Source: Spirosoma lacussanchae (GTDB taxonomy: Bacteria > Bacteroidota > Bacteroidia > Cytophagales > Spirosomataceae). From it: a DNA stretch of 64,000 nucleotides. The translations under genes were made by a program, and so were the position numbers. Shown one piece after another: positions 54,380-63,258 of this stretch. Numbering within the stretch: the first letter of the stretch is position 1; each line of letters starts with the position of its first letter. The stretch covers positions 310,001 to 374,000 of the forward strand of contig NZ_SWJG01000003.1 of NCBI RefSeq assembly GCF_005870035.1. The letters are read 5' to 3'. The notes under the pieces are model-generated. The model made no database searches, was not told the origin of the DNA, and was given only the letters and a program-made list of their open reading frames with translations.

Positions 54380-55607
54380 TGTTTATATATTGTTTGCCAG
54401 CTTTATGAGTCTGGCTACAGTACTAATATGGAGATATTATAAAAAAATAGGCTCTTTGATCGATCCTTTGGTGTTGCATCTAATTAGTATTGCTAGTATT
54501 TTGAGCTTATTGATTGGGTACATACACACTAATAATTTTAGTTTTGATTCTTTGTTTTTCTTATTAGTATATATAATATATGTGCCTTTCTTATACATTT
54601 TTTTGAAAAATAGAAAAAACGAAAATTTTCCTGACTTAGAGCTAAACAAAAATCGATTGTACGTTAGCTATTTCGTGAGTTTATTATTGGTCTTATATAG
54701 CAGATATGATTTTATCCTATACGCTTATGATAAATCATTTCTTGAGTGGTTTTGGTTTCGGTTTAAATTAATAGAGGGTCGTAATCCGTTACAGTATATA
54801 TGTCGACTGGGTGGTACTTCTTTTTTTTACTATTACAGTTTCACCCTTATTAGAAAGAAAAATTTAACGAGAGTATTTTTATTGGCTGTTTTGTTGGTAA
54901 TTCTAATTATTGACATTTTATCAGGGGGAAGATCAAGTATGATTAATCTGCTAATTTCATATGGGTTATATCTCTATAAATATCCAGCTAATATAAGTGT
55001 CAAATACTTGCGAAGGATTAATTTAATTGGAATTTTGTCTGTTTTGGTAAGTATATTGCTAGCTGTTGTTGTGACGGCAATGTATGACAAAGAGTCATCG
55101 ATAGAACAGGGTCTTGGCTCTATTATCAATCGGATATTAGCAGCTGGTGATGGTTTAGAAATGTATCTAGTTAACGATGCTGATAGATTTATTGACTCTG
55201 GAATATTTGAGTATATTAAATCTACCTTCGGTATATTCGTTACTGGGTTCTTTGGCATACCTACTAAAAGCTTGGGTTGGCGGCTATATGAGTTAGACAA
55301 GGGCTATGATACACTTAATTCTGTAGGTCCTAATTTCTTATTAGCTTTACAGGTAGCAGTAATAGGTAAGTACCTCATTTTACCTTATGTCGTCTTATCC
55401 GCTTATATAACCGCAAAATTCAGAGACTTAAACATAAAGGGACATGAGCCAATTAATTACGCTGTATCTGTCAATTGTTTTTATATATCAACCGATATTG
55501 AATTTGCAACATTAATTTATGTGAGTACCATTGCCATATATATGATTTTCTTTTTACCTGTGAAGTATTTTACCATCAGGTTGCCCAAAATACGCTTTTC
55601 AATTTAA
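54357..55607 (+). CDS. Probable O-antigen/exopolysaccharide polymerase (Wzy-like)
   Basis: A 416-residue integral membrane protein with about 10-12 hydrophobic segments and a large periplasmic loop near residues 245-330 (YDKESSIEQGLGSIINRILA). It has RSSMINLLISYGLYLYKYP after a GG pair, a feature of O-antigen polymerase-type proteins. Sequence identity in this class is low, so the call rests on topology and context: it lies among GT2 genes and downstream of a Wzx gene. The start at ATG 54357 overlaps the preceding gene; an ATG at 54324 would overlap it more. Confidence 0.7.
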   Translation: MTYYEKYNVYILFASFMSLATVLIWRYYKKIGSLIDPLVLHLISIASILSLLIGYIHTNNFSFDSLFFLLVYIIYVPFLYIFLKNRKNENFPDLELNKNRLYVSYFVSLLLVLYSRYDFILYAYDKSFLEWFWFRFKLIEGRNPLQYICRLGGTSFFYYYSFTLIRKKNLTRVFLLAVLLVILIIDILSGGRSSMINLLISYGLYLYKYPANISVKYLRRINLIGILSVLVSILLAVVVTAMYDKESSIEQGLGSIINRILAAGDGLEMYLVNDADRFIDSGIFEYIKSTFGIFVTGFFGIPTKSLGWRLYELDKGYDTLNSVGPNFLLALQVAVIGKYLILPYVVLSAYITAKFRDLNIKGHEPINYAVSVNCFYISTDIEFATLIYVSTIAIYMIFFLPVKYFTIRLPKIRFSI

Positions 55608-55620
55608 TATCAAATTTTAC

Positions 55621-56334
55621 ATGAGTAACAATAAAGTTAGTGTCTGTATAGCAACTTACAATGGAGCAGCACACATTAGAGCCCAGCTCCGTTCCATATT
55701 AAAGCAGCTAGGGCCTAATGATGAAATAATTGTATCTGACGATAATTCTATTGATAACACTACTAGTATAATACAGTCATTCAATGATAGTAGAATTATA
55801 GTGATCCAAAATACCAGTAGTAGAGGGCCTGTGTCTAATTTTGAAAACTCTATTCGCCACTCGTCAGGTGATTACATATTTCTAGCAGATCAAGATGACG
55901 TATGGTGTCCAAATAAGCTAGAAATAATGCGCAAATGCCTTGAGAGTAAGGATTTGGTTTTGAGCGATTGTGAGGTGGTAGACGCTAATTTGCAAACTCT
56001 AATACCATCGTTTTTTAAATATAGAGGTAGTAAACCAGGGTTTTGGTATAATCTTTACAAAAACTCTTATGTTGGGTGTTGTATGGCCTTCAAACGGAGT
56101 GTATTAGGCTATGTCTTACCATTTCCTAGCCAAATACATATGCACGATTGGTGGATAGGTCTATGTGTTGAGCTAAAAGGTAGTGTAGAGTTTATATCTT
56201 TGCCGTTAATTAAGTATGTAAGGCACGGTGAGAACGCATCGCAAACTGGAGAAGAGTCGAATTATAACTATTTCCAGCGTTTTACAAATCGCTTTTTGTT
56301 AGCATGGTGTGTACTTCGAAGGTCTGTAAAATGA
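55621..56334 (+). CDS. Glycosyltransferase family 2 protein
   Basis: A 237-residue GT-A-fold enzyme. It starts with VSVCIATYNGAAHIRAQLRS, has DEIIVSDDNSIDNTTSII and the metal-binding ADQDDVW, and later CMAFKRSVLGY. The layout DQDDVW plus a CCMAF-type loop is seen in rhamnosyl- and other 6-deoxyhexose transferases of family 2, which would fit a GDP- or dTDP-deoxysugar. The specificity is inferred only loosely. It lies 13 bp after the polymerase gene. Confidence 0.86.
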   Translation: MSNNKVSVCIATYNGAAHIRAQLRSILKQLGPNDEIIVSDDNSIDNTTSIIQSFNDSRIIVIQNTSSRGPVSNFENSIRHSSGDYIFLADQDDVWCPNKLEIMRKCLESKDLVLSDCEVVDANLQTLIPSFFKYRGSKPGFWYNLYKNSYVGCCMAFKRSVLGYVLPFPSQIHMHDWWIGLCVELKGSVEFISLPLIKYVRHGENASQTGEESNYNYFQRFTNRFLLAWCVLRRSVK

Positions 56335-56360
56335 TTAATCTCTATAACTAGGTTGACTTA

Positions 56361-57266
56361 ATGGTATCTGTTGTTATCCCTACTTACAATGCTGGTCATT
56401 ATTTGCCTAAATTAATTCCAGCGTTGAAAAAACAGACTTTAGAGCATGAATTAATTATTATTGATTCTGAGTCAACAGACGATAGTGCAATCTATTTTAA
56501 AGAGAACTCAATTCCTTATACATCAATTGATAAAATTAGTTTCAATCACGGCGCCACCCGAAATTTAGGTCTTAAGCTCTCTTCTTCTAACATTGTTGTG
56601 TTTTTAACCCAAGATGCCTTACCTGCTGATCAGTATACGTTGGAGCGCTTGGTAAATTGTCTTGAGAAAGATGAGCGAATAGCTATGGCATATGGGAGGC
56701 AGTTACCTTATGATGATACAGATGTATTCGGTCGATTTGCCCGCCTTGCCAATTATCCGGCCGAAAGCCTTTTAAAAGATAAATCACTAATTAGCAAATT
56801 AGGTATTAAAACATGCTCATGCTCTAACTCTTTCGCCGTTTATAAAAAGGATTTAATGGAGTTGGTCAGCCTTTTTCCTGATGATACTATCCTGGGCGAA
56901 GATGTTACTGTTGCCGCTAAATTTATTTTAAGTGGCTATGCTATTTCATATTGTGCGGAAGCGCAGGTATTTCATTCACATACTTATTCAATAAGCGAAG
57001 AGTTCGGGCGGTACTTTGATATAGGAGTATTTCATCGGCAACAAAATAACGTACTTAAATATTTTAACGGAGCAGAATCTGAAGGCCTACGTTATGTGTT
57101 GCAAGAAAGTAAGTTTCTTATTCAGAATAAAGCGTTTCAGCAGCTGCCCATGCAGTTGTTGAGGACAATCGCCAAATTTGCGGGTTACAAGCTTGGCTTT
57201 AACTATCAGCAGCTGCCAAAACGGTTAAAGGTACTTTTCAGTATGCATAAATCATTCTGGAAGTAG
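56361..57266 (+). CDS. Glycosyltransferase family 2, rhamnosyltransferase-like
   Basis: A 301-residue GT-A enzyme. Visible blocks: VSVVIPTYNAGHYLPKLIPA, ELIIIDSESTDDSAIYFK, FNHGATRNLGLKLSSSNIVV, LTQDALPAD, and FPDDTILGEDVTVAAKFILS. The FNHGxTRNxG and TQDA motifs are those of the dTDP-rhamnose transferase group. It probably adds rhamnose or a similar sugar; the dTDP-rhamnose synthesis genes are not in the window. The last part (KFAGYKLGFNYQQLPKRLK) is the usual basic end. It is convergent, with a 3-bp gap, with the beta-helix gene. Confidence 0.86.
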   Translation: MVSVVIPTYNAGHYLPKLIPALKKQTLEHELIIIDSESTDDSAIYFKENSIPYTSIDKISFNHGATRNLGLKLSSSNIVVFLTQDALPADQYTLERLVNCLEKDERIAMAYGRQLPYDDTDVFGRFARLANYPAESLLKDKSLISKLGIKTCSCSNSFAVYKKDLMELVSLFPDDTILGEDVTVAAKFILSGYAISYCAEAQVFHSHTYSISEEFGRYFDIGVFHRQQNNVLKYFNGAESEGLRYVLQESKFLIQNKAFQQLPMQLLRTIAKFAGYKLGFNYQQLPKRLKVLFSMHKSFWK

Positions 57267-57269
57267 AAA

Positions 57270-58895
57270 TTACATTAAGGGCACAGGATCATTAATGTAA
57301 AAGTCACTTTGTAGTTCTGCATAACCTTCGTAATAAACAGGTTCTCCTGTCCCACTTCCTGAAACCCTAGGCGTGAAGATTACACTGCCTACATTGTTAG
57401 CAAATGTTACGTCCAGTATCATACCATTTATATTTAGGTAGGCAGGGTCGCTTACACTTTGATCCAACGTAATAATTGTGACAGAAGTAGGATCAATGAC
57501 CCCATCATAGCGCTGGTTAACAACCAGTTGTGCCTGGAAGCACAATGTTGCTGCTTTACCTGAACCGTATCCACCTGCTCTAATAACACCGTCTAGCCAT
57601 ATACGATAAAAACCACTGTTGTTAAGTGCTGTGGCTTGTCTGGCATCCCGAAACTGAAATATGGTAATCGTCTGTAGTGACCCTACTACTCCGGCAACTA
57701 TAGCGTTGTTGGTTAGCTGTCGAATACGCCCACTACGCTTTTCAAAAGGTTGGGGCGTGTTGAAGGATACATTGGTTGCTCTTTTTAATAAGTTTGCAGA
57801 TATTATGTTTGTATTACTTGGAGTGGTTAGGCAAGTAATCTCGCTATTAACGATATAACCTGCTGCCTGTTGGTTTCCATTTCCGTACGAGTGGGTTATT
57901 ACTGTACGATTTCGCTCAGAGGCAACAGGCTGTGCAACACGAGCCTTCAAACCGGCTATAATACAGTTAGTGACATCAATCAGTTCAGTAGAAGGCGATG
58001 TGGCGTTAGCAGCGACGAGATCTAGAGTGCAGTTTTCGAATCCACTGTTCTCGGCTACCTTAACCAGTCTTGAAAAGGATTCTACGTTAGCTTGTATGTT
58101 TAAATTAGTAGTGGATGTTGCACAGAGTATAGCTGTTTCGTTAGATCCTGTTGTTGCAGTAATCCTGCTTAGATATCCTTGAAAATTTACACTGTTAGTG
58201 CCATTAAGTATTAAAGCAGGCTGTCTTCGCTCTAGCGATTGTAATGAGGTACTAATTATATTAACTACACCCATGGATCCTGTACCAGCAGCTAAAGTTT
58301 GGTAAGCACTTCCAGCTGTATAGTTTGCATTAACTAAAGCAATGTTAGATGAGTAGCTTAAAACCAGGGGGGTATTTGCCCTGATCAAGCATTCGTGTAC
58401 GTAAAATTCCTCGCTACGTACATTCAAAAGGCCAATTGAACCCAAACTCCCATTGGATGATGCTACATCATTCATCTGAAAGTAGCACTTCTTTATTCCA
58501 CAATTAAGGCCTCCATTATTTGTTAAAGCGAACTGTACTCCAATTGTAGAGGGATTATTGGCTGTGCCTCCGGTAAAGGCGATAAAGCTGAAATTTTCGC
58601 AGCCAGAGTACGAAGACCCACTGAAGTCAAACATAGCCCTGTTGCCAGTATTTCCAACTATACTAGTGTTGAAAAAAGGTCCCCCATCACCAACCAGCCA
58701 TATCCCACTGGCATTCGTTAGGTTGATCGAGGTACTAATAAGGTAGAAGCCGGCAGGAAAGTAAACTGTTGCCTTATAGGGGGTGCCATTAGTGAGTGAT
58801 TTTGCGTAGTTAATTGCTTGTTGGATTGCCGCTGAGTCGTCAACTGAACCATCCCCCTTCGCGTTGAATGGAGCATCTTTTACATTGATTGCCAT
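57270..58895 (-). CDS. Parallel beta-helix (pectate lyase 3/tailspike-like) protein
   Basis: A 541-residue protein. The N terminus INVKDAPFNAKGDGSVDDSA and AAIQQAINYAK is the signature of pectate-lyase-3-type right-handed beta-helices, followed by VYFPAGFYLISTSINLTNAS and IWLVGDGG, after which short repetitive strands rich in Asn, Ser and Thr continue to about 400. A C-terminal beta-rich domain follows. There is no signal peptide or T9SS sorting domain. Similar proteins include phage tailspikes and enzymes that bind or cut polysaccharides; no certain catalytic residues are seen. Its place in a capsule cassette suggests a polysaccharide-directed role. Confidence 0.72.
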   Translation of the reverse strand: MAINVKDAPFNAKGDGSVDDSAAIQQAINYAKSLTNGTPYKATVYFPAGFYLISTSINLTNASGIWLVGDGGPFFNTSIVGNTGNRAMFDFSGSSYSGCENFSFIAFTGGTANNPSTIGVQFALTNNGGLNCGIKKCYFQMNDVASSNGSLGSIGLLNVRSEEFYVHECLIRANTPLVLSYSSNIALVNANYTAGSAYQTLAAGTGSMGVVNIISTSLQSLERRQPALILNGTNSVNFQGYLSRITATTGSNETAILCATSTTNLNIQANVESFSRLVKVAENSGFENCTLDLVAANATSPSTELIDVTNCIIAGLKARVAQPVASERNRTVITHSYGNGNQQAAGYIVNSEITCLTTPSNTNIISANLLKRATNVSFNTPQPFEKRSGRIRQLTNNAIVAGVVGSLQTITIFQFRDARQATALNNSGFYRIWLDGVIRAGGYGSGKAATLCFQAQLVVNQRYDGVIDPTSVTIITLDQSVSDPAYLNINGMILDVTFANNVGSVIFTPRVSGSGTGEPVYYEGYAELQSDFYINDPVPLM

Positions 58896-59072
58896 TATAT
58901 TTCTTATAATAGTTATGCCGTAGTGCTGTTTGTATTACTTTAGTGCCATTAACAGCCGACAAGTTACAGGGTTTTGGTTTTTCTAATGAAATAAAATTGT
59001 TGTTTCCTAGTTTGTGCATCATTATTGCTGTAGACTAAGGGTTATTTGGTGTGCCACGTTTTTATCCTAAAT

Positions 59073-60824
59073 ATGAAGAACAATCTACTTTTGGTAATGG
59101 GCTTAGCCGTATTGGTAAGTGCCAATGCGTACTCGCAGACTAACTATGTCTCTACAACTCCCTCTTCTGCAACTCCTGGATCGGATAACACATTAGTAGG
59201 AGTGGGAGCCGGTAACCTAAACATGAGTGGCGCCAGCAATCTGTTCATTGGACGAGGAACGGGCGTCCAGAACATGGCAGGTACCCAAAATGTATTTATG
59301 GGGGCATCTGCTGGAAGTCAGAATACCTCTGGGCAAGGCAATTCCTTTGTTGGATACAGTTCTGGTTTTGGTAATTCTACGGGTAATAATAATACTTTCC
59401 TGGGTTCTTCTTCTGGCTATACAAACGGAGCTGGTTACAGCAATGTATTTGTAGGGAACAGATCCGGCTATTTCAACTTGTCAGGTAATAACAATGCATT
59501 TTTAGGAACGGGTGCCGGTTATGCGAACATTTCGGGTGCAGACAATACATTCGTTGGTTCGGATGCTGGGGCGGGAAATACTACTGGGAGAGAAAGCGTA
59601 GTTATAGGTTCATTAGCGGGCGCTAATAATACAGAAGGATATGCCAACGTATATGTAGGGTATAAGGCAGGACAAGGGCAAAGTAATAGCACAGGTGCAT
59701 ACAACGTTAGTTTTGGGTACACAGCTGGATCAAATATTACCTCTGGTTTTAATAACGTCTTTATCGGCCAACGTACAGGATATAATAATACCACAGGTAC
59801 TTGTAACTTATTTATTGGGTCATATTCAGGATACGCCAATACGGTTGGTGGATATAACACATTCATGGGGAATTCCTCAGGTCAAAACAATACAACCGGT
59901 TTCAACAATGTGTTTCTTGGCAACGGATCTGGATTAAATAATACGACGGGAGAACAGAATGTTTTCATCGGTTTGGCATCAGGTGTGGCTAACGTCGGTG
60001 GAACACAAAATGTGTTCATTGGGGGGAGGACTGGCCAGAGTAATCAAGGAGGTATTGGGAATGTGTATATAGGTGATGGCTCAGGGGCTATTCAAAGCCA
60101 ATCGAATTTGAACAATTCGATTGCTATCGGAACTAATGCCCAAGTGGCGACCAGCAACGCAATGGTGTTGGGGAGCGGTGTTAATGTGGGTATTGGAACC
60201 TCAGCGCCCGCTAATAAACTGGAAGTGGTCAGCGCGAGTACGAACACGTCGGGCCTGCGGTTGACCAATCTCAAATCGAGCAGCCCGGCTACGGCGCTGA
60301 ACACCACCAAGTTTCTGACTGTAGACACCAACGGCGATGTTGTTTTGGGAACTGCAGGTGGTTCGGCCCGGATGGCCGCAGAAGAAACGGCTTGGGTTGC
60401 CGACGGCGATAACCTGGTGAATACGAACACCGGTGGGGTCGTGATTGGGCCGGGTGTGTCTAAAACGCCAGCAGGCTACCGGCTTTATGTAGCCGATGGT
60501 GTACTTACCGAGAAAGTGAAAGTGGCGGTTAAAAGCACCAACGACTGGTCTGATCGGGTGTTCGATGCCAGCTACCGGCTCCGTAGCCTTAACGAAGTGG
60601 ACACGTACATACAGCAGAACAAACATCTGCCCGGCGTACCATCGGCCGAGGAGGTTGTTAAAGAAGGCGTCGATGTAGGGCAGATGCAGGCCAAACTGCT
60701 GGAGAAGGTCGAAGAACTAACCCTCTACGTCATCGAATTGAAAAAGCAGAATGACGCTTTGACCAAGAAAAGCCGCCAACTGGAGCAGCGCATCAGCCGT
60801 ATACATGGTAAAACCCGCAAATAA
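59073..60824 (+). CDS. Secreted fibre-like protein of 17-residue repeats with C-terminal coiled coil
   Basis: A 583-residue protein. A signal peptide (1-22, ending AYSQ) precedes ~17 repeats of about 17 residues with consensus G-x-x-N-x-F-x-G-x-x-S/A-G-x-x-N-x-x (residues about 52-345; for example GNNNTFLGSSSGYTNGA, GFNNVFIGQRTGYNNTT), which would make a long solenoid or trimeric fibre. Then comes VGIGTSAPANKLEV, a tail-fibre-type junction, and at the end a region DVGQMQAKLLEKVEELTLYV with a coiled coil up to a basic tail. Base composition changes sharply near 60190 (residue ~372): AT-rich repeats, GC-rich C-terminal third. ATG at 59073 starts the signal peptide. Confidence 0.78.
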   Translation: MKNNLLLVMGLAVLVSANAYSQTNYVSTTPSSATPGSDNTLVGVGAGNLNMSGASNLFIGRGTGVQNMAGTQNVFMGASAGSQNTSGQGNSFVGYSSGFGNSTGNNNTFLGSSSGYTNGAGYSNVFVGNRSGYFNLSGNNNAFLGTGAGYANISGADNTFVGSDAGAGNTTGRESVVIGSLAGANNTEGYANVYVGYKAGQGQSNSTGAYNVSFGYTAGSNITSGFNNVFIGQRTGYNNTTGTCNLFIGSYSGYANTVGGYNTFMGNSSGQNNTTGFNNVFLGNGSGLNNTTGEQNVFIGLASGVANVGGTQNVFIGGRTGQSNQGGIGNVYIGDGSGAIQSQSNLNNSIAIGTNAQVATSNAMVLGSGVNVGIGTSAPANKLEVVSASTNTSGLRLTNLKSSSPATALNTTKFLTVDTNGDVVLGTAGGSARMAAEETAWVADGDNLVNTNTGGVVIGPGVSKTPAGYRLYVADGVLTEKVKVAVKSTNDWSDRVFDASYRLRSLNEVDTYIQQNKHLPGVPSAEEVVKEGVDVGQMQAKLLEKVEELTLYVIELKKQNDALTKKSRQLEQRISRIHGKTRK

Positions 60825-60825
60825 G

Positions 60826-61368
60826 ATGCGCGCACTACTCACTTTCTTGCTCTGCTGCTCATCTGTATGGTGTCTGGCCCAGGCGCCGACCCAGCATCTC
60901 CGTATTCAAATCAGTTACGACCGCGGCAGTCAGCATCTCGAACAGGCTGTTGAAACTATTGAAGCCGTTAATGTGGTTAGTCCGGCATCTAGCGTCGACT
61001 ACCAGGCGGGCCGGTCGGTTACGCTACTGCCCGGTTTCGAGGCTAGACAGGGGAGCATCTTTACGGCCTTCATAAAACCCGTAACCCTGTCGGCTGGTCG
61101 GTCGGAATTTCCGCTTAAGCTCAGCGCGTTTCCCAACCCGTTCGATCAGGTAACGACCATTGAATATTACCTGCCTGCCGACGGTAAAGTCAATCTGTGG
61201 GTAACGGATGCGCAGGGGAAAGTAGTTGGGAAGCTACTGCAGGACGAAACCCAGGCCGCGGGTCAGCACCGCGTAGAGTGGAAACCCGCTTCCCTGTCGT
61301 CAGGGGTGTACATGCCGATTGTTGAAGCGAACCAACAGCGGGCTGTAAGCCGTATTATTAAGAAGTAA
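60826..61368 (+). CDS. T9SS type A sorting domain protein with 3-coathanger stack region
   Basis: A 180-residue secreted protein. Signal peptide: 1-19, LLTFLLCCSSVWCLAQ. The middle part, YQAGRSVTLLPGFEARQGSI, matches the 3-coathanger stack pattern common in Cytophagales cell-surface proteins. The C-terminal ~75 residues (FPNPFDQVTTIEYYLPADGK, then SSGVYMPIVEA) form a type A T9SS signal, which would export the protein to the surface. The gene starts 1 bp after the fibre gene and is GC-rich, like the conserved chromosome. The pair is probably co-transcribed. Confidence 0.82.
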   Translation: MRALLTFLLCCSSVWCLAQAPTQHLRIQISYDRGSQHLEQAVETIEAVNVVSPASSVDYQAGRSVTLLPGFEARQGSIFTAFIKPVTLSAGRSEFPLKLSAFPNPFDQVTTIEYYLPADGKVNLWVTDAQGKVVGKLLQDETQAAGQHRVEWKPASLSSGVYMPIVEANQQRAVSRIIKK

Positions 61369-61379
61369 CTCTATAATAC

Positions 61380-61442
61380 ATAGGTCATAAAGGCGAAGAG
61401 ACCCACGTACGGTACGTGGGTCTCTTCGCCTTTATGACCTAT
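61380..61442. repeat. 63-bp almost perfect palindrome, possible terminator
   Basis: The arms 61380-61410 and 61412-61442 are exact reverse complements of 31 bp with a single G in the centre; pairing as RNA would leave a small loop. It lies 11 bp after the T9SS protein stop codon. There is no long T tract, only ATTTG, so it could be a processing hairpin or a recombination site instead of a terminator. Its right end overlaps a TAnnTTTG element (61440-61447). Confidence 0.75.
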
Positions 61443-61447
61443 ATTTG
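61440..61447 (+). promoter_or_regulatory. Possible -7 element for the Wzi-like gene
   Basis: TATATTTG matches TAnnTTTG ~100 bases before the ATG at 61546. The palindrome arm would cover its -33 region, so hairpin formation or a bound protein could affect it. No TTG is visible at -33. Confidence 0.35.
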
Positions 61448-61545
61448 TCCGCAGCCTTAGGCTCAATTCCTGACCAGGCTGGCAATAAAGGCCCTGCTCA
61501 ATCATTATTATTGTATGTTCTTTCTGGAATCAGACTTCCTCTCAA

Positions 61546-63072
61546 ATGCGTATTTTTCCCTGTAGATGTCTTCTGTACGCATTAATTAGTGTGGGTACTG
61601 GTTGTTATACCCTGCAAGCCCAGCCACTTCGGCAGCCTACCCAGTACTCTATTGAAGCAGGAACGTATCTGTCGTCGTCGACTGCTACTCCCTTCTGGCT
61701 GCGTGCCAATCAATTCGGTATTGTCCCGAATCAGTCGCCCGTATTTACGGTCAGGGCCGGTATATACAGCGAATACGATAGCACCGAATACAACTCTTCT
61801 CCCAAAAAATTCGTCTTTGGGTACGGCCTCAATGTAGTGGCCAATGCGGCTCAGAACAAATTACCCTACGAACGGACGGTGTTGCTGCCCGAAGCTTACC
61901 TGAAAGTACGCCGGGGTATTTTTGAAGCCTACGTGGGCCGCCGTCGCGAACGGTTTGGGCTGGCCGATTCGACCCTGTCTACGGGTTCCTATGCCTGGTC
62001 GGGCAATGCAATGCCGGTTCCAAAGATTCAGATTGCCATTCCGGTATTTACCCCGATCGGCTTTACAAAGGGGTGGGTGGCTATTCAGGGTACGTATGCG
62101 CATGGTTACCTAAACGCGTCGGGCTACATCCGTAATACCATGCTTCATCAGAAGTCGCTATACCTGCGGCTGGGCCGAACCAATGAGGTATTCCGGTTTT
62201 ATGGCGGTTTCAACCACCAGGTAGTCTGGGGCGGGCAGGCAACCGACCCGACCGGTATACCGGGTACCATACCTGCAGGCGGTAAACTGCCGTCGGGTCC
62301 CATCGATTATTTTTACGTAGTGACCGGCATCAATAAAGGGCGGACCGATACGACCAAATATACATTCTTCGACCAGACCAATCGGGTTGGTAACCACGTT
62401 GGCTCGATCGACATAGCGGCTGAGATCGACCTGGTTCGGCATACGTTATTCATGTATCGGCAGAGTCTGATCGAAGACGGCTCCATCTACTCACTCATTA
62501 ACGTAGCCGATGGGCTGAACGGGATACGCATCCGCCGGAACGATCCGCATGCGCTGGTCCGCGATATTTTGTTTGAAGTGCTGAATACGACCAGCCAGGG
62601 CGGGCCTGTATTCGTGCTCGAAGACCCCAAACGGCGGGGCAAGGACAATTACTTTAACCACCAGCAATTTCGCGACGGCTGGGCTTACCGCCAACACACG
62701 ATTGGAACGCCCTTTATTCCGCCGGCACTGGGTCCGAACGGAGAGTATCCGTATGGCACCTTTACGGTCAACAACCGGGTAACGGTTCTGCACCTGGGAC
62801 TGGCGGGTGAGCTGCCCGTGCAGGGATCGGCCCTGCAGGCGCCTGTCTCGTATCAGATCAAAGCGTCGTATAGCCGTAATCTGGGCACCTACGATGACCC
62901 ATACAACCCGGTTCGCAAGCAGTTTTCCGGTTATCTGGGTATGGTTGTACCACTGGCCATAGCGGGCGGGCTGGATATAACCGCCAGCGTGGCTGTAGAT
63001 GGTGGCACATTATATAAAAATGGGGTTGGTACATTTTTAAGCCTGCGTAAAGTATGGGCATCGGCTCCCTAA
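61546..63072 (+). CDS. Capsule assembly Wzi-family outer-membrane protein
   Basis: A 508-residue protein with a signal peptide (1-25, ending TLQAQ). The mature protein is a beta-barrel of the Wzi type: FWLRANQFGIVPNQSPVFTV, PYERTVLLPEAYLKVRRGIF, YVGRRRERFGLADSTLSTGS and NHQVVWGGQ are family blocks. It sits in the outer membrane and helps attach capsule to the cell surface. It is GC-rich, in the conserved right arm of the locus, and is followed at 63259 by the priming transferase. Confidence 0.86.
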   Translation: MRIFPCRCLLYALISVGTGCYTLQAQPLRQPTQYSIEAGTYLSSSTATPFWLRANQFGIVPNQSPVFTVRAGIYSEYDSTEYNSSPKKFVFGYGLNVVANAAQNKLPYERTVLLPEAYLKVRRGIFEAYVGRRRERFGLADSTLSTGSYAWSGNAMPVPKIQIAIPVFTPIGFTKGWVAIQGTYAHGYLNASGYIRNTMLHQKSLYLRLGRTNEVFRFYGGFNHQVVWGGQATDPTGIPGTIPAGGKLPSGPIDYFYVVTGINKGRTDTTKYTFFDQTNRVGNHVGSIDIAAEIDLVRHTLFMYRQSLIEDGSIYSLINVADGLNGIRIRRNDPHALVRDILFEVLNTTSQGGPVFVLEDPKRRGKDNYFNHQQFRDGWAYRQHTIGTPFIPPALGPNGEYPYGTFTVNNRVTVLHLGLAGELPVQGSALQAPVSYQIKASYSRNLGTYDDPYNPVRKQFSGYLGMVVPLAIAGGLDITASVAVDGGTLYKNGVGTFLSLRKVWASAP

Positions 63073-63258
63073 ACGATCTGCCGGTCACATATCCCTTTAC
63101 TAAATGGTATGTAGCTGCCCCCTTTTTCTTCGTAATTTGCGGGCTGTCTGCGGGAACCGTAGGATAATTTAGCAGCAGTTGGTCAACCGAATGCCTTATT
63201 TTAGCGTAGGTAGTCCATATGATGAGTCAGTAACATCCATCTGGATTTGCAAAAAGGT

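Noticed and set aside
58840-59022. 60-residue minus-strand frame over the start of the beta-helix gene
   Set aside because: It overlaps the beta-helix gene in another frame and has no known domain; the beta-helix frame carries the family motif.
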